64,000 nucleotides of DNA from Cristatella mucedo (GCA_009760855.2 WPIO01000016.1:6559001-6623000); one strand, 5' to 3'; shown: positions 29,830 to 55,954, numbered from the stretch's first letter. Notes: generated by a model not told the origin, from the sequence alone. Translations and numbers: made by a program.

Positions 29830-31030
29830 GATAATTACAATGAGTCTCCGAGACTCTGTACGCTGACATAATGTATGGGCGCATGCTTGTCAAGAGGACT
29901 CATAAGTTTCACGTGTACTGCATCAGCGAGGGTATCGAGGCTGTCGGCCAATGGGTACAGATCAAAAAGATCTGCATCACTGACTGATATAAAAGCTTTA
30001 CCGGGATCATCGCTTTTTAAGTTTCGTCGCTGGACAAACTCAACGTTACATTGCACGACCAGCAGCTCAGGAACAGTCAGCATTGCACGTACAGCGGTGC
30101 ATGAACTGTAAACGAGACTGAGCAATAATTCATAAGGGTCAGTGGGCACATAAGGTCAGTGTGACAGTCATCCTTTATGGTAATAACGTTTCCAGAATAC
30201 GGCCACCGATATGAGTGGTATGATTACTGTGTTAGATCATACCAAAGTCCACCAGACAGTCAAGAAATGAGTGGACCTAGTTATTGCTGGAGTTTTCAAT
30301 GTGAATGTTGGAGTCTCATGCAATAAATTACGGGCTGACACACAAGAATATTTTAGTGAGGAAATCCGAAAACTCCTCCATAAACAATTTTTCACAGTCG
30401 GTAGGAGGTGGGTAACTCACGAAGATGAGAGGCACGGTCTTTGATGGGGACCTGATAGTAACAGACTCAAACGACGGCCCATGCGAACAACCGAAGGTCT
30501 TATAGTCAAACGATTCGTGAACGATAATCACAACCGACTACCCACCTCGTCAGATCGAATGAACTGAGAGAATGAGAACCCGGGTGCGGCAGTCTCAGAT
30601 ACACAGCCACCAGAGCACATGGTCGGCCACGTCTGAATCATCAAAAATGCATCTAGGACATCTGCTGGACTAGGACATCTGCTGGACAGCCTGAACGCGG
30701 ATTAGTAACACCTTGGTTTTTAGTGAACGAATGTGTGGCAGGCGGAACTCCTAAGGCTGTCCATGCCTGCCGGTGCAGACTAGAATTAGTGGGGCTGCAA
30801 CGAAAATGTTTAGCCTTTGTCAGCCGTCTGCAATTGCAGGTCAATTTACTGGCGGTGTAATGGTCTCAAGCGAAGTCTTAACTACGCGACGCCTATTCAG
30901 TGGTTTTCCTGCTAGGCGGCTTGTATTCGGGCCAGCAGAAGCCTCGCGCACGAATACGGGCGGTAGCGGCTGACGGTCGACTTTTCTAACCATGTTGTGG
31001 CAAGGTGTGTGAGCTACTACCACAGAGAGT
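29830..31030 (-). mobile_element. LINE endonuclease-domain fragment, degraded
   Basis: Minus-strand frames read IVHESFDYKTFG, FESVTIRSPSKTVPLIFV followed by SYPPP, and, farther on, DADLFDLYPLADSLDTLADA then LDKHAPI. These match the apurinic-type endonuclease and linker of CR1/L2-clade LINEs. It is probably the 5' half missing from the other LINE copies here. Several frame breaks are present. Confidence 0.6.
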
Positions 31031-32985
31031 GCAAAGCAGCGCTTTAAACCGACAGCTCGTAAGCTTGCCAGAGCGATTGATAGGGCGAACGCAGAATGCC
31101 GGGAGGCTTTTACTGACCTGCCGAAGATGGCCGCCAGTAAGTATTGATTAAAGGCAGCGTCGCAATTAAGCAGTTCCTCAAAGTGCTGCTAAAGTACTGC
31201 GATAGTACACTGCTTTTCTTCAACTTCCGTCGCTCATCTTCGAGCTGCAAAATTACTTCCACGCTGTCAGTCACTTTTAGGTCCATCCATTCTCGTTGAG
31301 CGGCTTGCCTATCCTCGAGAATCCTGAGGCTCAGCCGTCTTCTGTTCTTGCTCGCTTCCGCTTCCGTTCGCTCCCCACCTCTTCCGCTTGCACTACCCGC
31401 TGCTCGCGCTTGGTTAGTCTAGCTGTGCCTCTAATAAACTTGAAATCCTGTGGAATGTAACTTCAGTTTCTATTAACCGGAAACCTTGCAATAGCTTTGG
31501 ATGAGATCAATCAAAACTTGACGCGTCGAGTTCACGATATTTGAAGCAACGGTAACGAAATTCCTGTTCCTGGCATTATCAACTTGGACTAAAATAGTTT
31601 TCCTTTAAGTGCTTATGCAGACTACAATTGTGGATGTGATCACTTGAATTGCTTCCTTTCAAGCACGCACAGAGTGCTGAGATAGAGATTTAGTTCTATT
31701 CGGCTGCTGTGCTCACATTTTATTTGTATTCTTCTTATTAATTTATTCTTACAGACATTTTTGATTCATAAAGACTAGTTTGGCTATCCACGGAAAGCCA
31801 GGCCAGGCGGGGTGGGAAATAAGCACGCTCGTTGTTATACTGTATATCGCGCGTTCCCCTGTAGCATGTTGTTAGTAGTCTCCCCCCTTCGTGACCGCGA
31901 GCCCTCGGCTAGCTGAGATGTACCACACTAGTGTGTCCCCGTTGCTGCAGCTAATTTCAATAAATGCTGTCTTGGCCAATACTCGCGTGGATGGCTGCCG
32001 TTTTCAAGATTGCTTGGGTCCGAAAATGTCCTCCCGCGCCGGGAAGGCTGACTTCCTGCCCGTGTCCTCCCCTTAGCCTAATGGCCCTAGGGCCCCGGTG
32101 GTTGGGTTTTGTTCCCCTTTGATTGTTGGTGCTAGCAATGTTGTTATAATGAGGTTTAATCAAACTGCCACTCGTCTGGCCCTCGCCACGCCGCCGGCTC
32201 GCCACGTAGCAGAAGGAAGCGGTTGAACTTGGACGCGACTTTGGACCGCATGCCGGGCTTGGGTATTCGGGTTGAAGTAAACTGAGTGCGTAATACTGAT
32301 CTTTCTTGATTGAATTTTTAAAAAGCGAGCGGTAGAGCGACGAACGCGTCACATGTCGCCATGAAATTCCTCTCTCTCTCCCTCGCTCTCTCTCTGCGGT
32401 CATTTTAACCTCATTTATGGCCCAATTTGGGTGGCTGGTGTGGTTTTTGTTTATGTAGACCGCAGTCGGCGACAGCACCTAAATGTTGTTATCTGCCAGT
32501 ACTAGGCTGGGTGGCCCTCCCGGCCACCGGTTAGGCTATCGGAGCGCAGCTAGGCGTTGGCAACGGCGCCAACGAATGAGAGCGCAGCGTTCCGGTACCG
32601 CAGAGGACAGAAGGGGGCGACGTCTGCGCGCGGTAGTGCTTCCGCCGGCTGTGAGTGTGGAGGAAATAAACTGGTGGTGTTCCTCGTTGGCTAGCGTGCT
32701 GTGCCGCTCGCGACGACAATTTAGACTACAGCTGGAGAAATACCGAGCAAGAATTCCCGATCTATACCTACGACAATAACGTGCTCTCAATCCTGATACA
32801 ATCTGTTATCGATTTTTTCTACGAACAAATTTAATTCCGAATATATACTGGTGGATTGGTTGCGCGCGACACGCGAAGTTAGGGCAGCTACCTGACAGGC
32901 TGACGCACGAGGTTTGCACTCAATTAGAAGAAACGCAAAAGCCCGAGACTGACTGCAATTAGAGGTACTGCTATTGCTGTATGTT
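31030..32985. other. Unrecognised DNA between units B and C
   Basis: No supported gene. GC-rich parts (32160-32260, 32480-32780) have open frames on both strands without recognisable motifs. A LINE-tail-like GATAGAGATTTAGTTC lies near 31680-31745. Confidence 0.35.
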
Positions 32986-32989
32986 TCTC

Positions 32990-33410
32990 CGTCAGTAACT
33001 CCGAAAAGCCACTAAGATTATGTGGCTGTTACGAAAGAGAGTTTTGAATAGCGCCCTTACAGCCTAAGCGGCTTCGGTAAGCATTCGGTAGCTAACAGAC
33101 TTCATCTCGCGAAACAGAGCGAAAGTTGAAAGCATAGCAGAGTCAGGAGAGCAGTTGAGGTAGTGAGTTGCATGGAAGTAGCAGCTCCGGACCGGTGAAC
33201 AGGGTGAGCCACCATAGACGGCAGCAGGAGATTCGCTGTCGTTGCATAGGAATCGTGGAAGCGAGTTCTACAGTCTAGGACCTGCCGAGCTAAAGCTTCT
33301 GTCGCCAACAGTCATTAAGCGGAAGAATGGTATAGCTGATTTACTGTCCGTACTGGACCCGAGGGCACGAGAAGGCTGAAACTGTCGTAGCAGTTGCTAC
33401 CGGCGTGTTC
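32990..33410 (-). mobile_element. LINE family 2 3'-end fragment
   Basis: The reverse of the family 2 end (TGTGGCTGTTACGAAAGAGA, AGCCTAAGCGGCTTCGG) is followed by the C-terminal region, as at 43105-43560. Confidence 0.7.
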
Positions 33411-33589
33411 GAGGGAAGCGGGCGAGGAGCCAGCTGATGCTCTACAACAGCTGACAGGACGACTCTCGCGGTTCACACTCGGATAGCGTGCAGTGTCGTC
33501 TGAAGTGCTTCGATCGCCCGGGCGTACTCGGGTTGCCGCGTACTCTGTCATCCTCTTTTGATAGGCTCCGTGCTTCCTGTGCAGCAATT

Positions 33590-33670
33590 TAAAGTGCCTA
33601 GAAATATATCTGAGCTCTCTGAGGGCGCTGTATCAAATATCATATTACTGTTATCATTTTATTATTAGGC
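33590..33670 (+). mobile_element. LINE family 1 3'-terminal remnant
   Basis: AAAGTGCCTAGAAATATATC then GAGCTCTCTGAGGGCGC, followed by an ATT-rich end. Confidence 0.65.
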
Positions 33671-33699
33671 AGCTAATCAACAGCTTCGACTCCCTGCGG

Positions 33700-34140
33700 G
33701 CTGGAGTACCGGAGACGAGTCACGTGACCGGATACTGGTGGCGCATCGTACCGTTGCGTCGGCTGCTAACCTAGGCGAGTGAAAAAGCTCTCCGAATCGT
33801 TGGGCGATATTCGATCGCTACGGTTTTGCATAACGTCAGGAAGACAACTGCGGTTGGTCGTCGCGAGAAACCGTCTGCAACTCGGACTGATCTATTAGGG
33901 AGCTGAATTAGTTTGTGCTTCCCTGGCAAGTCACCACCTCAACGTCGTGAAAGACTTAGGTTCGTTCGACAGTTTGTACTTTGACCCAGCCACGAGTGAC
34001 CCGCTTACTGTCCCAAGTTCGCCGTTGCTAGGGGTGTTTGGAAGTTTCCTTTGCGTATCGGCCAGAGATAGACAGGCATGTCAACGTGCAGCCATGCCGG
34101 AAAGATCAGCTTAAATGTTTTCGTAAGAATGACTCTGTAT
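33700..34140 (+). promoter_or_regulatory. Conserved 5' region of gene C with probable noncoding first exon
   Basis: It aligns with 15681-16090 upstream of gene B. The CACGTG box is at 33721-33726. The GGCTGCTAACCTAG block ends at 33774 and is followed by GCGAGT, so if the exon end is conserved this copy uses a GC donor where B has GT. The coding exon of gene C starts about 2 kb downstream. Promoter function is inferred from shared position. Confidence 0.55.
33721..33726. promoter_or_regulatory. E-box (CACGTG) upstream of gene C
   Basis: It lies in GTCACGTGAC, aligned with the site at 15692-15697. Confidence 0.5.
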
Positions 34141-34299
34141 TTGCTCTGGTGACAGGCATGGTATCAAAGATTAAAAGCAATCAAGTAGCATGCTTAAGTC
34201 ACCATGCTACAGCAAACACAAAGGTGCTCATCGTAATCGCTGAGTAAGACACATGCCTTCCGACATGCCATGCCTCATGCATGGGCATGCACACAAAGC

Positions 34300-34720
34300 A
34301 AGGTGCAACAAAAGGCAAAAGTACTGAGGCAATGGGAAAGCTGATTGCAGCACAGCTGCCGTTCAAGTCGAGAATTTAAAGCTGCAAAGTAATTGCTGGT
34401 ATTAACCATAGCCGGATACAAGTCACAGACTTTCGATGCATACGAGCTGAAGGCTCGATTACCAGAAGATTTCAATTTAGTGCTAGGGACGGCAACATTG
34501 CCAGATGCTGAGTAGCACACAGTTCGAGGGAACACTGGGTGAGCAAGGAGCTTGGACTGGTAGGCTGATGAAAGCAAGTGATCCATCAGCCAGATGGAGG
34601 ATATCAAAATTGTATAAAAAATTCTTTGACCAAAACAGCCGGGTAGCAGTGAAGCTCAGACAGAAGTGTGTTATGGGTTATGCTTTGTCTCCTCCTTAGC
34701 TTGCTGCAATCGTTGGTTCC
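34300..34720 (-). mobile_element. LINE C-terminal fragment
   Basis: The minus-strand frame reads VAVPSTKLKSSGNRAFSSYA followed by SKVCDLYPA, the conserved end of L2-like LINE proteins. It is a divergent family. Confidence 0.6.
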
Positions 34721-35813
34721 ATATGTGGATGACTTACATGTGGCACAGTGGGGTTTACCATGGTGTACACTGATTTTTATTATTATTAATGTATTTCTTG
34801 GCACTCCCGTTCGGTTTTTATGGATATGTTTCGGTAAACTCCTCAACGCAAGTGATATATGGCTTTATAATATTAGCACTCATCTGTTGCTGTGTTCTTT
34901 CCCGGTCGCAGATGTTGATCCGTGTGTTCGGCGGGATACCGTAAGGTCTGGAGCTGCCTTGACACTGGCCGTCCCGTTGAAGGATCATGGTTAAGAGTAG
35001 GAAACCAAGCTTATGTATCAGCCTCGTCATTTCGAGACCAGTGTTCCGGCGTTTTCAATCTCTTTTATTGATGGTAGCTTGTGCAATCAATGCCAGAATG
35101 AGCTTGGAGAAGTGACTGAGTTGCGCAAGGTTAATAACTCGGGCTAAATTGAACGATTACCCAATCCTTTCCACCGAAGGCAGAAGAGACAGCAGAGCCT
35201 ACGGATGATCGTCAGTATTACTACAGAGGTCCGGCTTCATTCAGGCTTGCACTGTCTCAGTGTGCCTGTATGCCGTGTAAAGTACATTGTCAATATATAT
35301 ATACATACAGGCTGCCTAAAAAATACTCTAGTTTTACCTACAGGTATTTGGCGATGTAAAGAGTCCTGCTGCTTCAGACAAATTAGACGGGGCTGTCCCT
35401 TAACAAGTGCATTGCCATCTTCCGGAGATCTATCCTGAGAGTACATCTAATGGGCTGACATAGCAATAACGAGAGCACTGATTGGCTACAACCGTAAGGA
35501 TGCCAAGTAGACAATCAGCGTCATCGTCTGGTTGGTCTAGGGTTTTTTATTAAGGGTTTTGTAGCTTTTGCCCAGACCACACGTCTTTTTCAGCCAGCTT
35601 GTAATGCTGCTGTGTGTCGTTGTGAGTCGGGTCAGACTGCATTATCTGGATTAAGTTGTATTGCTTCTGCGAGCTGCAGCAGCGGTAATAATGCTCGTGA
35701 AAAAACATCAGCATCTTAATCCAACCATATGTACCTCCACGCCTCTTGCATAGACGTCAGTCAAGACAGCATGAATTGGATTTTGCAGTTGACAGTTTCG
35801 ACTCGAAGTAAAG
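34720..35813. other. Region before the gene C start
   Basis: No gene recognised. An acceptor TTTTGCAG lies near 35783-35790, followed by TTGACAGTTTCGACTCGAAG and the ATG at 35814. Confidence 0.4.
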
Positions 35814-39372
<3,559 letters not shown>

Positions 39373-39625
39373 GCCATGCGCCAGGGAGAGCCACCTCGCC
39401 TGTTGCCAGCTAGCACGTGCTTCAGCCCAGTCACGACGTGCGACACACCGGGTGGCTGTGCCCTCCCTCTACCCCCAGCCCTCGTTGAGACCGGCATGGT
39501 TTCTTGTTTGAACAGTTCGCTGCCATTTATTGTTAATGATGCCAAGCTAAGCTAGCCTCGTGACCGACGTCTCCGCCTTCTTCGGCAGGGCACTGAATTT
39601 AAAGCTGCATGCTAAACTCCTGTCA

Positions 39626-39631
39626 AAATAA
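39626..39631 (+). terminator. Poly(A) signal AATAAA of gene C
   Basis: AATAAA lies about 255 bases after the stop, in GTCAAAATAAAACCACG, and is followed by a T-rich stretch. It is the likely 3' end of the gene C transcript. Confidence 0.65.
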
Positions 39632-41119
39632 AACCACGTTTTTACTTGCACTGACTGGCCTTTCATCGGCCTTAGGCTGACATCCACAACTACCATTTAG
39701 TTCTAGCAATCGGCCATTCTCTATTGCTGGTTAAATCGAGTGACTTCTGGTCGAACACTGTACCAAGCTGAAATGTCTGGCTTCAGGTTGTAGTGATGAA
39801 GAAGTCAACATAACTGGGTGTGCTTTTCTGTCGTAAAGGCAGTAGCTGCATTTCTTTGAATGTCTGTGAGCTACTTTTGTACCGCTAGTCTGAGGAAGAT
39901 TCTGTGATAGTCAAGGCTTTCTTGGCCTGGATCACAATTTGGTCAGGCAGTGCACACGTAGCCGAGTTCCACGGGTCAAAGGCTATTTCGCCCCAAGCTG
40001 CTCCATAATCCGGCCATGCCGCTGAACTAGGTAAGACGAGCAGCCGTCAGGTTAGACCTCTGTATAATACCGCATGCACCAACAACAATGGGGGAACTAA
40101 ACAAGTTTACAGGAAAAGGTCCTGTACAAAGTACACTAATGGGGCGAAAGACAAAGCAGCAAGCCAGTACAAACGTGTTAGTTGGCCAGTCGGCTTCTGA
40201 AGTCCGACCGTTGTACCGACTCCGTTCAAACAGTACGAGCCGAGCGCATGCCATAAAAGATCCGGCTAGCTGAGTAGCTGCTTGGCAAGTCGGAGCCGAT
40301 GTCTACCACAATCCAGAGCTTCTGCCGAAAGACGCCAATTAACTGGGGGGGGGCACGAACAGGATACACGGGAACGCAGAATATACAAGTCACAACAACG
40401 AGCTGGCTAGCTATCCAGCTCCGCTCGGGCCTTGGGTACTCATTCCCTTACGTGCTTGGCCTAAACGCCGGAGCAGGCCTGCACGAATCCAGCTGCATAA
40501 CTCGGCCCAACACCACGACTCACTCGGCCAACTTCTCCTACCCAAGAGACATCTCGTCAGCGAAAATTCGGCCATGCCATAGGTCAGACCCCGGCCTAGC
40601 CGGTGACACTAGCCACATTACAGCCTTCCTGTCCCAGCCAACCGAACCTAGCCTGGGAACATGCACATGCAATAGTAATAATTGTAATAATAATAATGGT
40701 TGTACTAATTGTAATAATATTAATATTTGCTGACCTATGTGAGCTAAATCTAATAATCTCGTTAAATTCTAAGCAGTACTGACAGATCGGTTTATCACAG
40801 GAATGTCAAATTGGGCCCGTTAGGATATCGACCTAAGAGAGTGGAGCAAGAAAAGTAGTTTGTTGCTGAATATATCGGAAAATAGCTGCGCTCAAGGAAT
40901 GCAAATGTAAATCAATCGTTAGACGCTTGCCTTGCCCAGCCCAGCCCAGCCGATATACCCAGGAAGTTTAGCTAACCCTTAGAATGGTGGTTACGAGCTC
41001 TGACGGAATCCTTTGCAGAATCTCTTACTGTCCTAGCCCCTCCCTGCAGCCTGCTGGTGCCCGGGGGAGGGGCTGGGAGGCAGAAACCGGTCGACTTGGC
41101 TTTAGAATACTCGCTCCTC

Positions 41120-41190
41120 TTTCTAATAAAGTGCCTAGAATAAGATTAAGTTCTCCGAGGGAGCTATGCAATTGTATTATTATTATTACC
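41120..41190 (+). mobile_element. LINE family 1 3'-terminal remnant
   Basis: AAAGTGCCTAGAATAAGATT then AAGTTCTCCGAGGGAGC, with a short ATT tail. Confidence 0.7.
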
Positions 41191-41724
41191 ACGTCAGCTA
41201 TCTGGAGTTTTGCCCATTTCTGTAGGATTTAGTGCCCAATCAGTGCTCCTAGTCTCATGCTCTGGCAGTGGTTCCTATTGCCACCTCTTCATTTTTCACT
41301 TCTGAAAGTGGCTTTCAAGTGCCGACTTGCGTGAAAATTAGTCCGGAAAACTTGGCCGGAATTGATTTTCCAGCGAAGCTGCACACACGAAGGAGCGCAT
41401 TTACAGCAGCTAGTATTTATACGAGCAGCCCGTACATACACGCACGCCGTTGGCTCACAAGTGCAGCAAGGGACAAGCAAGCAAACCACCGAGTCCCCCA
41501 CGCGGCGCGAACAGCAGCTTGCCTCCGGAAATGTACCCCTGCAGCCAAGCAGCTGCGACCAGCTGTGGCTACTGAGCTGCCAGGTCAAGGCCGCCCCTCC
41601 GGCTTAATCCAGGCTTCGTGTGCGGACGAGGGCCTTTGAAAATATTGCAAGCATTGGATGCAAGGTCGGCTCCCGAATGATGCCACACTGACCGTGAGTG
41701 CTCAGCCCTCATGCAAGCTTTTGT

Positions 41725-41840
41725 CTGTCTGTGCGTGCGCGTGCGTGCGTGTGTGTCTGTCTGTCTGTGTGTGCGCACGCGTGCGTGTGTGCGCGTGTGC
41801 GTGCGTGTGTGTGCGCGATCATGTTGCATGCTAGCGTGTG
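41725..41840 (+). repeat. Alternating TG/CG purine-pyrimidine tract
   Basis: GTGCGTGCGCGTGCGTGCGT and similar repeats over about 110 bases; potential Z-DNA. Confidence 0.85.
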
Positions 41841-42810
41841 TCACAGTCTGCGTGCGTGCCCGAGTAAATGCGCCTGCCTCTCTGCGCTGCATGTCTGTGT
41901 GATTGCGTGTACGTGAGAGAGCTGAGGTGCCCGAGAGCAGTCTCGAGTGAACCTGAAGCCGTGTGAATGGAGGCAGCCTGGGCGCGATGCAGAAATGGCT
42001 CATTTGACATTCGCTGACGCTGTAGGCAGGCAGGCCGGAGCCGCTGCGCTGGCTCCCAACAAACAGGAGCGAAGCTGCCTGCAGTTGGGACCGATGGCGG
42101 CCAGTTTCCTGAGCTTCGATCTTTCCCATGAGGGTAGCGGCGGCAGAGCAGTGGCAGCAGCTGTAGGCAGAATGGCAGGCAGGCAGCTTCGTTGGCTTGC
42201 ACTCGAAACTCAGCTTTGCTTCCGCAGTTCAAGCTTTTGTCAGTGACTGTTTTTCCACCAGTTTCAACTGACTCCAGCCGATCCAAAAGAGGGATGCGAA
42301 AAAAAATGCTGCATCATGCCAGCCACAAACCGTGACCAACGGTGGCCTTAGCATTCCTGGCTCGAGACTGCTAATCAGCTCACAGCCTAAAGCTGGTCAA
42401 CAGCTGCCGGATGTGGGGAAACTAGGTGAGCCAGGAGTGCAGCTTCTCCTCAGAGCCAATCAGTGGCTGGCAGTGAAAATTTATTATGATTTCGGACAGA
42501 GAATAGCTGCGAATTCTTGGTACTGGATTGGCCAGTTCACATAGGGGCCGGCTTGTGGTGCCGGCACCATAGGCCCGTGACCAGTTTATGCAAGTCGAGC
42601 CCGACTTCTGGGGCTTCTCTCTTCTCCATTTCCTCACTTGCTCCCCATTGTTGCCTGGGAGCTACAGCAAGGTGGGTGCTAACTGTCTCTTAACATTTTG
42701 ATTCCCTCCAGGGCACGTAGCGGCTGCTGTGCCCGAATGGTAGTCGTGCCACCTGTAGCAGAAATGCTTTCGCCAGCAGCAAGCGCTCCTTGCAGAGTGT
42801 CAGCCAGTGA

Positions 42811-52610
<9,800 letters not shown>

Positions 52611-52742
52611 AAATTTGGTTTCTGTCACAAATTTGTTCACCAAATGTCTGGTCCCTGTGTGGCACCAAGTCGATGTTGCTGCCTTCATCACTTGCTCCTA
52701 CCATTGGTCTCACGAGCTTGCCAGATTGTTCGACTATAAGAC

Positions 52743-52748
52743 AATAAA
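52743..52748 (+). terminator. Poly(A) signal AATAAA of gene D
   Basis: AATAAA lies in GACAATAAATGG, about 135 bases after the stop; the likely transcript end. Confidence 0.65.
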
Positions 52749-53713
52749 TGGTTCGTTGCAGTCTTTGTGAAGTGTTGGCTAAGTATATCCATTAACATAT
52801 TCAGCACCAGTTGTATAGTAGGTTTGATTTGATAGGCTCTTACTCGACTAATTGCATTGCCTCCGTGATTAATTTTGTGTTGTTGAATCAGAGAAAGACG
52901 TCTGACCTCTTTTTGGCTGTAGAGAGACGGGCGGATAGGACATCGTTAGTGGGACTGAGACCGTTAATTGGGCTGGACTGCAGAGCTTGCCCCTACCAGC
53001 ACTGTCCATCGACAGGCATACCAGGACTGCTGTAAATCATATCGATCGATCCTAGCAAAGGCCAAGTCTAGCTTCTATAAAAACATTGTTGATTCACAGA
53101 TGCACAATCAAAAAATGCTGATGTCTACGATTAACAAACTCCTTAAGCGCTCCCAGATTAGCTCCTTACCCAGGGATTATTGTGATGATCAGGCTGATCG
53201 CTTCAATAGCTTCTGTAAAAAAGATAGACAAGATCAGGGAGTCCATCCCTAGGGTGGTAGTAAACCCCTGAAACCATGTCCTTCAATTCCATGCAGCACC
53301 TCAATATCTACTTTCAAGGAGATCAGTAATGACCTCATTCTGAAGCTCATATCCCAATCAAAGAAGACAATTAGTCCTCTAGATCCTGTTCCAACGGTCC
53401 TGCTTCTACGATGCATAAATCTGCTGCTGCCATGCATAACCAACATCATAAATGTCACTTGGCTCAGGTCGTGTCCCAGCATCTTTCAAAAAGGTTATTG
53501 CTAAGCCACTGCTCAAGAAAGCAACACTAGACCAAGAGAACTTGAGCCACTTCAGCTCAGTCTTCCTTATACCTTTCCTATCAAAGACACGGGAGCGACC
53601 AGCTGAACTAATATATTGAAACTTCAAGATTTGCTAGTAAGGTCCACGCTGGTTTATGAACTAATCACTCTAGAGTCAGCATTAACGACCTGCTCAGGAA
53701 TGCAGATTTAGGT

Positions 53714-53800
53714 AATAATAATATTAATATATTTAATAAGGGGCCCTCTGAGAACTCAAATCTCTTTCTAGGTCATTTGCATTTGCTGCACAGGAAGAGT
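53714..53800 (-). mobile_element. LINE family 1 tail inserted in reverse in the mosaic LINE
   Basis: AATAATAATATTAATATATT then the reversed tail GGCCCTCTGAGAACTCAAAT, ending at TTTGCTGCACAGGAAGAG. The host LINE frame continues after it. Confidence 0.75.
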
Positions 53801-54179
53801 ATCCTTGATTGTTTTGCTCGATCTTTTGGAAGCTTTTGATGCAATCGATCACAAAGTTCTAATCGAGCGCCTCATATCTCGCCCGGACACCAGTGGCACT
53901 GCACTGCAATGTTTGAGGTCCTGTCTTTGTGGGAGATGTCAGAGACTTGAATGGGCACAGATCATCAAAGGAACCTCTGCAGCATGGGGTACCTCAGGGC
54001 TCCGTGCTAGGTCCGGTTCTTTTCATGGTTCATACTCTCCCCCTAGCCGATGTGATTGCCAGGCACAAACTAGGCTTTCACTTCTATGCAGATTTCACTC
54101 AGTTGTACCGTTACTTTGACTCCTTCTAGCCCTAGAGCGTGTCGAATTCTCTCAACTCCCTTGCTGCATGTATTGACGA

Positions 54180-54365
54180 TGTAATCAACTGCTCTCCTGA
54201 CTCTGCTATGCTTCCCACTTTCTCTTTTTTGCATGAGATGAAGTCTGTTGGCTACCGAAAGCATACCGAAAGCACTTAGGTTGTGAGTGTGCTATACAAA
54301 ACTCCTGCATAACACCCACATAGTCGTTGTGGTCTTGTGGTTACAGATAGAGATACATACATACA
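54180..54365 (+). mobile_element. LINE family 2 3' end nested in the mosaic LINE
   Basis: CTCTGCTATGCTTCCCACTT through GTGCTATACAAAACTCCTGC to GTTACAGATAGAGATACATA then CATACATC, the family 2 end with a short ATAC tail. Confidence 0.8.
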
Positions 54366-55455
54366 TCTGCACCTGGACGGTAGCAATTTAAAAAAAAATT
54401 GAATGATGACAAAAACAACTTTCTACTTATGGGAAAACCTAGTGCAATTTAGAAATGGGAATGGTTAGCGCTCACATTCTGCTCTGTCAGCATATGGCCT
54501 GTTGAATGTTCACGAAATCTAATTGTCCTGTTTAAAAGTGACCTTTCATTTGACGAACACAGCTTCACAGTCAAGTCTGCCTTCGTTCAGCTACATAACA
54601 TTGCTAAAATTTGGTCTTGCTTAGGCAGGGATAACATATCTACACTGTCACACAACATCAGTGCATTTGTGACGTCCCGTCTTACTATGCTTGACTTTCG
54701 TGAGCGTTGCAGTTACTCACCACTTCTCGCCTACCAGCACAGACTCCCAGTCAAGTAATGCATCGACTTCGAGGTTTTGTCACTCACTTTTAGGTCCCTT
54801 AATTCTTTGGCTCCAGCCAACCTACCAGATCTATTCTCCCAGCGGGCCAGCCTACCTACCAGATCTTCTCCCTTACCAGGCAAAGCATAGTGCTATGAGC
54901 TTTTCGGAATCTAACATACTTCCCATGAGCCTCAAATCTTTTGGAGACCTTACCTTCTTTTCGTAAGCTCCGAAAGCCTGGAATTCATTTCCGACTTGTG
55001 TCACGTCATTCCCTGACTTGAGCACATGTAAAAAGATTAAAAAAAACGCATCTATTTACCTCAGCATACAGTGGGTCCACGTGCTTATGGGTAGTGACAC
55101 TGTGCATGCTGCCACTAACCACATTTGCATGCTGACCCTGTTCATGTCACTCCTAACCATGGTGAGCTTGTTGTCATTGAGAATGCTACCACTAACCATT
55201 TGATTGCGCTTATCTTGCAGTAAATATCAAAGTGCCTAGAAAGAGACTGAGTTCTCTGAGGGTGTTCTATCAAATCTATTATTATGATTACAATTATAAT
55301 CTTGGCTATTGCCCAAGCTCCCACAATGTTCTTTGTGAAATGTCATCGTTTTCTGGCTCTACGAATAGAACGTGCTTTTTTCTGGCTCCACGAATAAAAG
55401 ATGCTGACCTTATTCTGAGCATGGCATTTCCACCAAACTATATTTACGCTATCTT

Positions 55456-55659
55456 GTGAGAGCCCAAAATACGCTAGGCTATCGTGCAGCAGATCTCATC
55501 CAAAGAAAACCTGCAGTCGAAGACCGCTTCGTAGCTTTGATATGTCAGCGATGCTTAAATAAACGAAGAATGACAGTTCAGCAGGCGGCCGAAAAACTGT
55601 CACGTATTACAGTTCTAAGTGAGTCTTCGTTTCTGATTTTATGCCTGCGATCTCGCTAG
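55456..55659 (+). other. Unidentified short open frame
   Basis: The frame reads AADLIQRKPAVEDRFVALIC then QRCLNKRRMTVQQAAEKLSR. It is helical and basic and could be a helix-turn-helix piece of a DNA transposase, but I do not recognise the family. A GTGAGT that could serve as a donor follows TTCTAA at about 55619. Confidence 0.25.
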
Positions 55660-55954
55660 ACCTATAGTTGATTGAGGCGAACTCTTTGTCCCTCGTCGAC
55701 AACTAGAGTGGGTATTGTAAGACGGAGTTTTCTTATCGAGAAAAAGAAGTTGCTGCAGCCGCTTTGCAAATATCGTTCGATTGTTTTTTTTTGCACACGC
55801 CATGGACACTATTGTCTGTTGATTTAAGTATTAATCTAAAATGTGCTTATGTGGCTACTTAATAATAACCACCATATTTTGCATAATGTTCTTAGAGAAC
55901 TTACTTTACGTATACTGTAAGGAAAGCGTGATCACGTGGCTTGTGGCAGAACTT

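Larger units (their letters stand above)
39632..42810. other. Intergenic region between genes C and D
   Basis: No gene recognised. It holds a TAATAAT-rich stretch (40670-40735), a LINE-tail remnant (41120-41190) and a TG/CG alternating tract (41725-41840). Long frames at 40299-40733 and 41569-42129 have no motifs. No copy of the B/C conserved 5' region was found, so the first exon of D is unknown. Confidence 0.45.
52850..55290 (+). mobile_element. Mosaic LINE family 1 copy with nested pieces
   Basis: The plus strand follows the family from the linker (YKNIVDSQMHNQKMLMSTIN) through palm motifs ([40 protein letters not shown] then [18 protein letters not shown]) to the tail AAGAGACTGAGTTCTCTGAG at about 55240-55285. 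It is interrupted by a reversed family 1 tail (53714-53800) and a family 2 end (about 54180-54365). Many frame breaks are present. Confidence 0.8.

Noticed and set aside
31115-31145. First coding exon ATGGCCGCCA followed by GTAAGT
   Set aside because: Good-looking start and donor, but no downstream partner exon could be found, so it is unsupported.
40299-40733. 144-aa frame between genes C and D
   Set aside because: Low-complexity Asn/Cys end from an AAT repeat, no motif, and no splice or homology support.
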